Positions 34,847 to 43,148 of a DNA stretch of 64,000 nt are shown here, piece by piece. The DNA is from Palsa-1150 sp964531095 (GTDB lineage Bacteria > Myxococcota_A > Polyangia > Polyangiales > Polyangiaceae), in assembly GCA_964531095.1 (NCBI GenBank), contig CAZHED010000030.1:1-64000 (forward strand). Reading direction: 5' to 3'. The notes below the pieces were generated by a model, which was given only the letters and a program-made list of their open reading frames with translations, made no database searches and was not told the DNA's origin. Position 1 is the first letter of the stretch, and each line of letters starts with the position of its first letter. The position numbers were made by a program, and so were the translations under genes.

Positions 34847-34972
34847 TAGAAACCTGGTGATTTTCGCCGAGAGCAAGCGAGGCCGGTGGCGAGCGCGCGG
34901 AGCGTACTTCCGTACGCGAGCACGCTCGACGCCGGGATCGCGCAGCTATCGGCGAAAAGCGCCAGGTTTCTA
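34847..34972. repeat. 126-bp palindromic repeat element (REP/MITE-like)
   Basis: The outer arms, 34847-34870 and 34949-34972, are 24-bp inverted repeats with only two mismatches (core AGAAACCTGG and TTTTCGCCGA). The inner part is itself imperfectly palindromic around GCGTAC-TTCC-GTACGC at 34901-34916, so the whole can fold into one long stem. The last three bases supply the TAG stop of the DUF1552 gene. The form is that of intergenic palindromes dispersed in bacterial genomes; only one copy is seen in this window, so repetition in the genome is inferred. It may also stop transcription from both sides. Confidence 0.7.
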
Positions 34973-36619
34973 TACGACGATGCCTGGCAGTGGTCCCGTG
35001 GACTGGCCGGAGGCGCCCAACGAAGTCATCGTGAGCCCGAAGACCGGCGCCAGCGCAAGCCAGGCGTCGTTGGTGGGGCGGTTGCCCGTGCCACCATCGA
35101 TGCTCGGAAGCGATCCTCCTTTGGCTTTGAGGAAGGTCCCGCCTTGCACGCGAGTGTTCTTTCCCCCAAATACGAGGAAGGGCATGTTCTGTTGGTTGTG
35201 ATCGTACGCGCGCGCGACCTCGGTGACATAGGCCACGACCGTGTTGTCGAGGAGACTGCTTCCGTCGACGTCCGTCATCGAGTCGAACGCCTGAAGCGCC
35301 TGGACCGTCTGCGTCGAGTAAAGGGCGTTGACCTGGGATAGCCAAGCCATGGTTCCGGTATCCGTGGTGTGACTCGGCGGGTGGTGGGGCGTCGAGACCG
35401 GGCTGCCCAAGATCGCAGCCCCGTTCAGCGTACCCGGGAAAACCACCCAGTCCGTACCGGCGGCCCACATGAACGTCGCCACGCGAACGAGATCGCACGC
35501 GAACGCGAAGCGGATCATCTGAAGTTGAAGCTGGCCCACAACGAAATGTGGGTGGTTGTTGGGGTTCGTCGGATCGTAATAGTCGAGCCCGCTCAGCATG
35601 CTGCCGCCGGAGGGAGCGAGGCCTCCGCTGGCGCCCATACCGTTTTGTATGAACGACATCGGTGCCGCCGGCTTCACGCAGAAAGGGGCCCCGGTGACCA
35701 TGCCTGCGCCCGCGTCTCCCGGAGTAATCACCTGGGTGCCGATCGCGGCTTGGATGCTCGACTCCAGCTGCGTGATCGCGTCCGCGAACGCGTCCAGCCT
35801 GACCTTTTCGGACGACGGCGCGAGCGTGCGCAGCCGCGCGAGATCAGAGCTCATGAAGTCGAGGATGCTCTTCTTCTGTGCCAGGAGCTGCGTCGTATTG
35901 GACATCGTCGCGCCCCCGGGGGCGCCGGCGCCTGCGTCGGGTTTGCTCGTCCCCCCCATCACGCCGCCGAAGATTCGATTGAACGTGTTCAGCGGTTGCG
36001 TCTCTGGATAGAGAGGATGCCTCTGGGTCGTAATCGCGCTCTGCGTGAGATCCGGCGCGAGGTACGACATGACGCGCGGGGCGATCTCGTCTCGGTCGGA
36101 CCGGACGTCCGCAGCAAGCTGCAACGATCCGAACGGAGTCTTCGTCGCCGAGGCGGCGCCGCCCAGGACGGGCGACTGGGCGAGGAAGATCTGGTCGATC
36201 GATGGCCCACCTGCGCAGTGGTCCTGTTGGCCGACCTGTCCCAACGTAGGCTGGCCGGTCATCAAGCCCACCATCCCGCCCTCGTGCGTATTGCTGCCGC
36301 CGGAGTTCCCGGCCTGCTTGCTCGCGGTCACGAGGTTCAGGCCGTCTATCATCACCATTTTCGGCTGCAGCGGCGCGAACGGCGAGCTCTCGATGTTCAA
36401 CGTGAAGCTCGTCGTCGTCGCCGAGGCGCCGGTCGTGGGGCGCCACTTGTCGACTGGCGTGATTTGCGAACCGAGAGGGTGATGAATCACCAGGAACCGA
36501 AGCGGAGCAGGAGATCCTGCGGCCCGCGCTTCCATGCTGCGCAAGAGAGGCCAGAAAAGCGCCGCCGAGCCGCCACACCCGGCAAGAAACGACCGCCGAG
36601 CTACCTTGTACGAGATCAC
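34970..36619 (-). CDS. DUF1552 family secreted protein
   Basis: 549 residues from GTG 36619, which overlaps the DUF1592 stop as GTGA. The N-terminus has a twin-arginine-like signal (ARRSFLAGCGGSAALFW), suggesting export of a folded protein. Downstream are the DUF1552 landmarks IHHPLGSQ, IDGLN, a THEGG block, RFAFACDLVRVAT and TPHHPPSH. The family is common in Planctomycetes and myxobacteria, always paired with DUF1592 genes; its activity is unknown, though its sequence has similarity in places to sulfatase/alkaline-phosphatase-type secreted proteins. The stop codon is contributed by the palindromic element on its 3' side. Confidence 0.88.
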   Translation of the reverse strand: MISYKVARRSFLAGCGGSAALFWPLLRSMEARAAGSPAPLRFLVIHHPLGSQITPVDKWRPTTGASATTTSFTLNIESSPFAPLQPKMVMIDGLNLVTASKQAGNSGGSNTHEGGMVGLMTGQPTLGQVGQQDHCAGGPSIDQIFLAQSPVLGGAASATKTPFGSLQLAADVRSDRDEIAPRVMSYLAPDLTQSAITTQRHPLYPETQPLNTFNRIFGGVMGGTSKPDAGAGAPGGATMSNTTQLLAQKKSILDFMSSDLARLRTLAPSSEKVRLDAFADAITQLESSIQAAIGTQVITPGDAGAGMVTGAPFCVKPAAPMSFIQNGMGASGGLAPSGGSMLSGLDYYDPTNPNNHPHFVVGQLQLQMIRFAFACDLVRVATFMWAAGTDWVVFPGTLNGAAILGSPVSTPHHPPSHTTDTGTMAWLSQVNALYSTQTVQALQAFDSMTDVDGSSLLDNTVVAYVTEVARAYDHNQQNMPFLVFGGKNTRVQGGTFLKAKGGSLPSIDGGTGNRPTNDAWLALAPVFGLTMTSLGASGQSTGPLPGIVV

Positions 36620-38502
36620 TGGGTACCTCCTGAGCGCGCACGCGTGAAGCTCGCCGTCGCGACCTGTCGGAACAGACTGGTAACCGAGCCGTCCGATTGC
36701 TCGAATTGGTTGTCCACGGCGGCCACCTCGCAGGTGCCGCGCTTGCGAATCATGCGACCGAGGGTGTAGCTCGCGATCTTCTGCACACCGCATGAGGTGA
36801 GCAGCTTGTTGTCCACGAGCGCTTTGGAGAAGGCCGCGGCTCCGACAATCGTTCCCGCGGGAACCGGGGACGGAGCGGAGAAGACCCCGGTGGCCGTGAC
36901 GGGCACCCCGTCTGCTGTCGTCCGGTAGTCGCCGATGGGTCCGAAGTTTTCCAGAACCCGCGAGTACGGGTCGATTTGGGAGTGGCAACCGACACATGGC
37001 TGCGTCATGAGCCGATAGTTGGACTTGTCCATCTCGGTCGGCAGCATCGCGAGTGCCGCGACGACAGCTGCAGAGGTGAGAAGGCCTGCAGGGGGCTCGG
37101 GGCCTGGATCCACACAGATGACGTCGTCGTGAATGAACTTGCCGCGCTTCACGATCGAAGTGACCGTTGGGTCGGACATGGACCAGAGGAAGGCCGGTTG
37201 CGTGAGCAGCCCCGATCGGTTCGAATCGGTCACCGGAACGAACTGGGTAGCCGTCGCGCCAGTCCCCGGAATCCCATAGAGCTGACCAAGCCGCGAGTTC
37301 ACGAAGACTTGCTGCGACGTGAGCAGGTCGCTCAGTTTGCCGGACGGAGCCCAGAGCACCGAGCTCACGAACATCTGTGCCGAGGTGTAGACGTCGTTCT
37401 GGAGCTGTGTCTGAGCCTGGTCGGCGGCGGCAAGGCCGGTAAAGAACGACGGGTCTTTCGTCTTGCTGAAGAGCTGTCGAACGTTGAACCAGTCGACGAC
37501 GATCTGGCTGATGTTCTGCTTGACGGCGTCGAGGGCAAGCAGCCGGTCGACCTGAGTGGAGACTCCTTGCGCGGTTCCGAGGCTGCCGTCTGCCGCGGCG
37601 GCGAGAAGCGCCGCGTCGGGGGCCGTATTGGTGAAGAGAAACGCCAGCTGGGTCGCCGTCTCGTACGGGGTCAGCGTCGTATCCGGGTATTTGCCGGTGG
37701 CGTCCGCGACCTGGCCGGCTGGCCCGAGCTCGGTTCGGTAGAGGAACGACGGCGACATCAAGAGCGCCTCGATCATCATCGAGATGCCGGTATTGAAGTT
37801 TTGCTGGGCGCCGGTCGTGTAGACGGCCATCAAGGCCGTCACTTCGCTCGCGATGAGGGGACGGCGGAAGGCTTGCGCCCCGAACGTCTGCGCAAAATTC
37901 TGGGCGCACACCTGCGGCGTGTCGGTGGTCTTGCACGCAGCGAGCTGCGTAATCTGAGGCGCGACTTGCGCCATCACCGTTTCGGCCGTTTGGTAGACGC
38001 TAAAAAGGAGAGACGCGTCGACGAGCGCCGAATCGTCGCTGAAGAAGGCGTACTCCGACGTACCGCCGTTGCTATTCAGCACGGGAGCCTGCGGCAGCTT
38101 CAGGAGATCGCGAACGGCGTTTCCGTATTGGAGCGAGGAGAGCCGCCAGAGTCGTCGTGTCAACGGCGGGCTGCCGACCGGCAGGTTCGTAGCGGTCTGA
38201 AGCGCATCGGCCAAGGAGTCGCAGCTGGCGGTGCCGCCACTGGAGCCGCTCGCGCCGGAGCTACCCGAGCCCGCCATTCCGCCGGAGCTTCCGCTTCCGC
38301 CGGAGCTGCCCTGCTGCGCCCCCCCGCCGTTCCCGCTCCCTCCCCCCGCCGGCATCGTCCCGGTTCCGCCGCTGCTCCCGGCGTTAGATCCACCGCCGCC
38401 ACCAGCGGCCGAGCACCCCGCTGCTGCCGCCATGCCCGCGATCAGAACAATCGGCGCAACCATGGCGCAGTAGTGGGCCGGCCTTGTGACGTTTCGCCTC
38501 AT
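36616..38502 (-). CDS. DUF1592/DUF1588/DUF1585-type lipoprotein with cytochrome motif
   Basis: 628 residues. A lipobox (AAAAGC) ends the signal near residue 30. A Gly/Ser tether continues to about 90. Then come the planctomycete-type domains: LTRRLWRLSSLQYGNAVRDLL (DUF1587-like start), FGAQAFRRPL and SPSFLYRTELG (DUF1592), LTQPAFLWSMSDPT and RGKFIHDDVIC (DUF1588), and a C-terminal DUF1585. One haem-c motif, CVGCH, is at QPCVGCHSQIDPYS. It is a secreted redox lipoprotein, partner of DUF1552, coupled to it by a GTGA overlap. The pair may oxidise or bind an extracellular polymer; function is unproven. Confidence 0.88.
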   Translation of the reverse strand: MRRNVTRPAHYCAMVAPIVLIAGMAAAAGCSAAGGGGGSNAGSSGGTGTMPAGGGSGNGGGAQQGSSGGSGSSGGMAGSGSSGASGSSGGTASCDSLADALQTATNLPVGSPPLTRRLWRLSSLQYGNAVRDLLKLPQAPVLNSNGGTSEYAFFSDDSALVDASLLFSVYQTAETVMAQVAPQITQLAACKTTDTPQVCAQNFAQTFGAQAFRRPLIASEVTALMAVYTTGAQQNFNTGISMMIEALLMSPSFLYRTELGPAGQVADATGKYPDTTLTPYETATQLAFLFTNTAPDAALLAAAADGSLGTAQGVSTQVDRLLALDAVKQNISQIVVDWFNVRQLFSKTKDPSFFTGLAAADQAQTQLQNDVYTSAQMFVSSVLWAPSGKLSDLLTSQQVFVNSRLGQLYGIPGTGATATQFVPVTDSNRSGLLTQPAFLWSMSDPTVTSIVKRGKFIHDDVICVDPGPEPPAGLLTSAAVVAALAMLPTEMDKSNYRLMTQPCVGCHSQIDPYSRVLENFGPIGDYRTTADGVPVTATGVFSAPSPVPAGTIVGAAAFSKALVDNKLLTSCGVQKIASYTLGRMIRKRGTCEVAAVDNQFEQSDGSVTSLFRQVATASFTRARSGGTQ

Positions 38503-38568
38503 AGCTTTGCCCTCGCTCGTAAACGCGTGCTCGTCCCACCCGAAATGGACTGCTTCGGTTCAGTGGAA

Positions 38569-38597
38569 ACCCTAGTCCCACCCCATAGGTCAGTCAA
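38569..38597 (-). promoter_or_regulatory. Sigma70-type promoter of DUF1592/DUF1552 operon
   Basis: On the minus strand the -35 is TTGACT (38592-38597) and the -10 is TAGGGT (38569-38574) with 17 bp spacing, about 65 bp before the ATG at 38502. The same hexamers with the same spacing occur in the divergent promoter at 39032-39060, which makes coincidence unlikely. Confidence 0.65.
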
Positions 38598-39031
38598 GGC
38601 AGCGAAAACCTCTGATCTAACGCGGACGAATGCAAAATTTGCCGCCGCGATTTCGGTGCCGCTCCATGACAAAGCCACAGTGACGGCGGCGGCACAAGAT
38701 GGCTCAACGCCGCGATACGCATTCGCCGACCCCCACCGGCTAGGTGGCCAGGCATGGGGGCGCTCGTTTCCCCAATCCCTCGTGAGACGCATTGGAGATG
38801 ACCCGACCGGGCCGCGTCGGCCACTTGGGTTCTTGGCTACGTTGGCTTCTTGCCTCCCGCTCCGAATCTCAGCGACCGCGACCATGCGGGCGGGATTTTT
38901 CCGGCGTGGCGGTCGGCTTGGGAACGCAACTTTCTACGGAAGCAATGGACTGCGACCGGCGCGCTGTTGGATGACGCGTGGCGCTAGTGCGGGCGGTAAC
39001 GAGTGCGGTATGGCGCGCGGGGAACCACGTT

Positions 39032-39060
39032 TTGACTTGACCTTTGCATTTGGATAGGGT
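39032..39060 (+). promoter_or_regulatory. Sigma70-type promoter of lipoprotein gene
   Basis: TTGACT (39032-39037), 17 bp, TAGGGT (39055-39060), about 140 bp before the ATG at 39203. The hexamers and spacing equal those of the divergent DUF1592 promoter. Confidence 0.65.
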
Positions 39061-39202
39061 CCACCGTACGCGGCTTGGGCCTTCTTTTATCTCGCAAGCC
39101 ACGGGGATTTCAGCGCATCTTTCTCGCGCCAGGAATCGCGATCGGGTGTCGGTCTCTTACCAACGAAACTGGCCTTCTACGAATGCGGAAGCGGAGGATT
39201 TC

Positions 39203-40429
39203 ATGAAGCGCATGCTGCGTACGACGGTGATCGCGGTTCCCCTTGTCGGCGCGATTGGCGTCGCACTCAACTGTTCGAGCACCGGAAGCGGCACGTACGT
39301 ACCTACGGGAAGCAGCTCCAGCAGTAGCTCGGGAGGCGGCGATCAGGGCACGGGCTCCTCGAGCGGCGGATCGAGCAGCGGCGGGTCGAGCAGCAGCGGC
39401 GGGTCCAGCAGCGGCGACATGAGCAGCAGCGGCGGGTCCAGCAGCGGCGACATGAGCAGCAGCGGGGGCTCGAGCAGCAGTTCGGGCGGCAGCAGCGGCG
39501 TCGGCGGGAGCAGCGGGTCGAGCGGCAGCTCCGGCAGCAGCAGTGGGAGCAGCGGTTCGAGCGGCAGCAGCGGTTCGAGCGGCGGGTCGAGCGGGAGCAG
39601 CAGCTCGAGCAGCGGGGGAGACGCAGGCGGCGCCGTCTCCGTCGCCACCATCTTCGGCAACAAGAACACCTATGGCGAGTCCGTGCAAAACTCGTTCATT
39701 CTCTTTCCGTGCTACTCGCAAAACCAGCAAGACTGCATCACATTTCAGGGCGCGTGTCCCAACCAGAATACCGCCTTGCCGATGGAGCAGCAGGGGTTCA
39801 CGACGCACGAGTATTTTACATTGGGCGGCACGCCGGGAACGATGTACTCGGCGACCTTCACCGTCCACGGAGTATCTGAAGCGAAGTACTACATGGGCGG
39901 CACCAGGTTCGCCGGAAACACCGACCCGACCAACCCGTATGCCCCCGCGGGAATCGACACGTTCTACACGGGCGGCACGCCGGTCAACGTCGAGAACTAC
40001 AATATCTACAAAATCACGGTATGGAATCCTCCCGCGCCCGGCGCGGATGCGGGCCCCGGTGGCACCGGCACCGAAGTGCAGCACTACTATTTGAACTCGT
40101 TCCCCCAGACGAACACCCCGTACGAGTACCACGAAACGTTCCCGATCTCGTGGACCCACCAAATCCCCGTGCCCGGTGGCGGTATCATCGAGTACTCGAC
40201 CGCCGATCGGAACTGCCGCGCCGTGGACAATTGCGGCTCTGGCTTCCGTACGACCCCATGCACGGGGGTGGCCAATTCGTCGATCAGCATCCCGAGCGAC
40301 CCGAGCGTCATGATTCCGGCGATGTACATGGGTCAGCCGGTATCGGCGTTGAATTTGATCAGCGGTACCACCCAGCCGTATCACTCGCAGGCTTTCCACA
40401 TCACGGTAACCGCAGTCACGCCGATGTAG
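39203..40429 (+). CDS. Ser/Gly-tethered surface lipoprotein, unknown C-terminal domain
   Basis: 408 residues. ATG at 39203 follows a GGAGGA ribosome site and begins a lipoprotein signal ending VALNCSS. Residues about 35-140 are a Ser/Gly tether. The C-terminal domain of about 260 residues is beta-rich with YFTLGGTPGTMYSATFTVHG, PYEYHETFPISWTHQ, several cysteines (FPCYSQNQQDC, GACPNQ, NCRAVDNCG, TTPCTG) that probably form disulfides, and no known catalytic motif. Comparable proteins are frequent in large myxobacterial genomes, but I do not recognise a named family. It is separated from the porin-like gene by 174 bp. Confidence 0.8.
   Translation: MKRMLRTTVIAVPLVGAIGVALNCSSTGSGTYVPTGSSSSSSSGGGDQGTGSSSGGSSSGGSSSSGGSSSGDMSSSGGSSSGDMSSSGGSSSSSGGSSGVGGSSGSSGSSGSSSGSSGSSGSSGSSGGSSGSSSSSSGGDAGGAVSVATIFGNKNTYGESVQNSFILFPCYSQNQQDCITFQGACPNQNTALPMEQQGFTTHEYFTLGGTPGTMYSATFTVHGVSEAKYYMGGTRFAGNTDPTNPYAPAGIDTFYTGGTPVNVENYNIYKITVWNPPAPGADAGPGGTGTEVQHYYLNSFPQTNTPYEYHETFPISWTHQIPVPGGGIIEYSTADRNCRAVDNCGSGFRTTPCTGVANSSISIPSDPSVMIPAMYMGQPVSALNLISGTTQPYHSQAFHITVTAVTPM
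39401..39466 (+). repeat. 33-bp tandem repeat, two units, in Ser/Gly tether
   Basis: Units 39401-39433 and 39434-39466 differ only in their last base and encode GSSSGDMSSSG. A recent in-frame duplication inside the lipoprotein tether, so tether length may vary between strains. Confidence 0.8.
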
Positions 40430-40603
40430 CGCTCTTGCGGCCGAAGGCGCTTCGTGCTTGCACCTGGCGCCTTGCCGCAAGTATTGTCCGACCGCGACGG
40501 GGTGTCTTCCTCGGGAGATCGAGGAGGCCAGCCCCGCAGCGCGGGCGCCCAAGTTTTGTCCAGTCGCGCGCATCTACCGAGAAAGGATCGAAGCGGGAGC
40601 CGC

Positions 40604-41911
40604 ATGACATTCGTGAAAGTTTTCCAAACGAAGCTTGCAGTCGCCACCGCCGCGCTCGCGCTGGGTCTCTCGTTGAGCAGCCCGGCGCTCGCCGAAGTGA
40701 CCATCGTCAAGGGCGACGCCTGGGAGATGTACACCACCGGCCGCGTGGATGCGTTCTTCAGCTATGGAGTCGGCGACGCGAGCCCGGTGGTTCGCCCCGG
40801 CGAGAATATCCCCGCGGGCGGCGGGCTCAACACCGGCAACGACACCTTGCCGAGCAGTAACCCGCCGACCAACGGTCCCGATGGAAACCCTCTGCCGCAG
40901 CAGGGGCGATTCCAGAGCATGCGGCTCCGCAGCGGGTTCGTACCGAACGTGTTCGGCGTTGGCTTCCGGCGCAAGTTGAACGACGACACCATGCTCAGTG
41001 CGAAAATCGCCATCTGGGCGACGCTCGAGACCGACTCCCAGCGAAAGGAGGCCCAAGTGGTCGCCGACGCGCGGGAAGGGTATCTGAAGGTCGAAAGCAA
41101 GAGATGGGGAAGCGTCCTCGCCGGGCGCGCACTCGATCTCTTTTCGCGGGGCGCCACCGAGAACGATTTCATGTACGCACATGGGTATGGGCTCGGATAC
41201 CCAGGAAATATCGACAATGTCGGTCCCACCAACGGCATGATCGGGTTCGGGGTCTTGGCCGCCTTTTTCTCTCCCGGAATTGTGTACAACACGCCAAACT
41301 TGGGCGGCCTTCAGCTGGCGGTCGGGGTTTACGATCCTTCCCCCCTCGCAGGGTTCTTTGACGCGACGAGGGAAGTTCGAACCGAGGGCGAGGTCACGTA
41401 CGATTGGAGCCGGGGGCTGCTGAAGCTCCACCTATTCGGCAACGGCGGGTATCAGAACTTCTACAAGAACGGCTCGGACAGCTCAGCCCACGGCTACGGC
41501 GCGGGGTACGGCGCACGAGTCGAGGTGGGGCCGGTGCACTTGGGGTTGGCGGGTCACTACGGCAAGGGTCTCGGCCTGGACTACGCGTTCCAATCCGGGG
41601 ACGTCGCCGTATCCCCGAACTTCGAGCTGCGCGACTTCGACGGATACTCCGCCCTGGGTCAGGTGGTCGTGGGGTCATTCGACATCAACGCGGGGTGGGG
41701 CATCTCGCGGGTCTTCGCGTTGCCCTCGGACAACATGGTCGGGGCGAATATCAGCCTTCCCCAGCAGTGGGCCGTCTCGGCAGGGGTCGTCTACCACGTG
41801 ACCGATTACTTCCATCTCGACGTCGACTACTTGCACGCGTTGGTCAACTGGAGTCTCGGAGAGAAGCAAGAGATGAACTTCCTCAACGCGGGCATGATCG
41901 CTACCTGGTGA
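40604..41911 (+). CDS. Outer-membrane porin-like beta-barrel protein
   Basis: 435 residues from ATG 40604 with a signal peptide ending SSPALA. The mature protein starts with VTIVKGDAWEMYTTGRVDAFFSYG, a porin-type first strand. Amphipathic strands continue throughout (KLNDDTMLSAKIAIWA, AGRALDLFSRGA, GYSALGQVVVGSFDINAGWG) and the C-terminus ends in NAGMIATW with a terminal aromatic residue, as needed for BAM-dependent barrel insertion. Similar in design to gram-negative trimeric porins. It probably permits diffusion of small polar or charged solutes. It is convergent with a LamG lipoprotein gene over 19 bp. Confidence 0.8.
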   Translation: MTFVKVFQTKLAVATAALALGLSLSSPALAEVTIVKGDAWEMYTTGRVDAFFSYGVGDASPVVRPGENIPAGGGLNTGNDTLPSSNPPTNGPDGNPLPQQGRFQSMRLRSGFVPNVFGVGFRRKLNDDTMLSAKIAIWATLETDSQRKEAQVVADAREGYLKVESKRWGSVLAGRALDLFSRGATENDFMYAHGYGLGYPGNIDNVGPTNGMIGFGVLAAFFSPGIVYNTPNLGGLQLAVGVYDPSPLAGFFDATREVRTEGEVTYDWSRGLLKLHLFGNGGYQNFYKNGSDSSAHGYGAGYGARVEVGPVHLGLAGHYGKGLGLDYAFQSGDVAVSPNFELRDFDGYSALGQVVVGSFDINAGWGISRVFALPSDNMVGANISLPQQWAVSAGVVYHVTDYFHLDVDYLHALVNWSLGEKQEMNFLNAGMIATW

Positions 41912-41930
41912 GCCATCGTTCACGACCGGT

Positions 41931-43025
41931 TCACTGTTTGGTCGTGTAGAGTTGCATCACTTCGGCGGCGCTCAACGCCCGGCTGTAGATCCGGAGGTTG
42001 TCGATCTTGCCGTTCAAGTACGGATCGGCGGTGTACTGGGAGCGCCCGAGCCAGTTCTGCGTGGTGGCCCCGAGGCTGGCCGGTCTCAAGGTCATGTTCG
42101 TATTGGGCTTGGATTGTGCGACCCCATTGACGTAGAGCGTTCCGGTCGTTCCGGACCCTGTCACGGCGACGTGCTGCCACGCAGCTAACGGTGCAGTGGG
42201 ACCGAGAATCCCCTGCTCCCCCCCGAACCCGCTCGTCGAGATGGCGAATCGTATTTGTGCCGGCGTCACGAACATGTAGGTCGTGGGTCCCGAGCCAAAG
42301 TCGAAGACGCGGGTATTGACCGCCCCGTCGTTCAAATAGAACCAAGCCGAGACCGTGAACGACATCAATCCGTCGACAATTCCCGCCGGCAACGCCACGT
42401 ACTGCGTCGTGCCGTTCATCGCGGCGGCGTTGCCTTGGATGCCGGTCGAAAACGTGGCGCCGTGCATCGTGGCCGTGTGGCCGTTGCCCGTTGCGTCGAC
42501 CGACGTGGCGCCGGTCGATTCGTCGAACGGATAGTAGGCGACCAGCGTGCTGTCTCCGCTGTCGGATGGCGCGTCGGGAACCGCGGAATCGCTCGGGCCG
42601 TCCGCCGGGGCGTCGGGCGCACCCGCATCGCCGGCATCCCGGACCCCAGTGTCGATCGCGCCTTCGGACGGCGCGTCGATCGGTGCGGCTTCAGTCGCGC
42701 CCGCGTCGAGGACTCCTTGGTCGCCAGCCGCATCGGACCGTCCCGAGTCATCGTTGCCGACGCCGGGTGCGTCGCCGCCTTCGTCCCCGCCGGCAGCCTC
42801 GATGTTCTCCCCGTCGTCGCCCGCCGCACCCGGAGCCTCATCCGTGGCCTCGACCTCTTCGTCTCCGCCAGCCGCATCGTCTCCGCCGCCGCCGGCGGTC
42901 GCGTCCGGGCCTTGGGTGGCCGGGCCGGCGTCCTCCAGACCGTTGACATCGACGAAGAGAGAGCACCGGCAAAGCGCGGCCAGACCCGCGACGCCGATGC
43001 CAGCCAAGACGCTCGGATACTTCAT
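41931..43025 (-). CDS. LamG-domain lipoprotein with Asp/Ala-rich tether
   Basis: 364 residues from ATG 43025, which begins the signal MKYPSVLAGIGVAGLAALCRC, a lipobox. Residues 25-155 are an Asp/Ala/Gly/Glu-rich tether, strongly acidic. The C-terminal 200 residues are a LamG/concanavalin-like jelly roll: LVAYYPFDESTGATSVDATGNG, FTVSAWFYLND and WQHVAVTGSG, typical of the bacterial LamG domain. Such lectins bind sugars or matrix proteins. The frame upstream of 43025 belongs to no obvious gene. It is divergent from the methyltransferase gene over 123 bp. Confidence 0.82.
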   Translation of the reverse strand: MKYPSVLAGIGVAGLAALCRCSLFVDVNGLEDAGPATQGPDATAGGGGDDAAGGDEEVEATDEAPGAAGDDGENIEAAGGDEGGDAPGVGNDDSGRSDAAGDQGVLDAGATEAAPIDAPSEGAIDTGVRDAGDAGAPDAPADGPSDSAVPDAPSDSGDSTLVAYYPFDESTGATSVDATGNGHTATMHGATFSTGIQGNAAAMNGTTQYVALPAGIVDGLMSFTVSAWFYLNDGAVNTRVFDFGSGPTTYMFVTPAQIRFAISTSGFGGEQGILGPTAPLAAWQHVAVTGSGTTGTLYVNGVAQSKPNTNMTLRPASLGATTQNWLGRSQYTADPYLNGKIDNLRIYSRALSAAEVMQLYTTKQ

Positions 43026-43148
43026 CGAAGCCGCCTTCGCCGCATTCCCGATGCGTAGCACCGAATTGGCACCATGTGTCCATCCGACGTGCCGCACGTC
43101 GCGGCCTTCCATGGCGGTGAGAAACTATACTGACTACGTTGCGATCCG

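Larger units (their letters stand above)
38503..39202. other. 700-bp divergent intergenic region
   Basis: No convincing gene. Base composition is less GC-rich than around it. It separates the DUF1592/DUF1552 operon and the lipoprotein gene and carries a promoter facing each way, described separately. Roughly 430 bp between the two promoters hold nothing I can name; open frames there (for example 38499-38885 on the minus strand) have poor codon usage and overlap the promoter. Confidence 0.6.

Noticed and set aside
38499..38885. 128-aa minus-strand frame in the divergent intergenic region
   Set aside because: Poor codon bias and it spans the predicted promoter.
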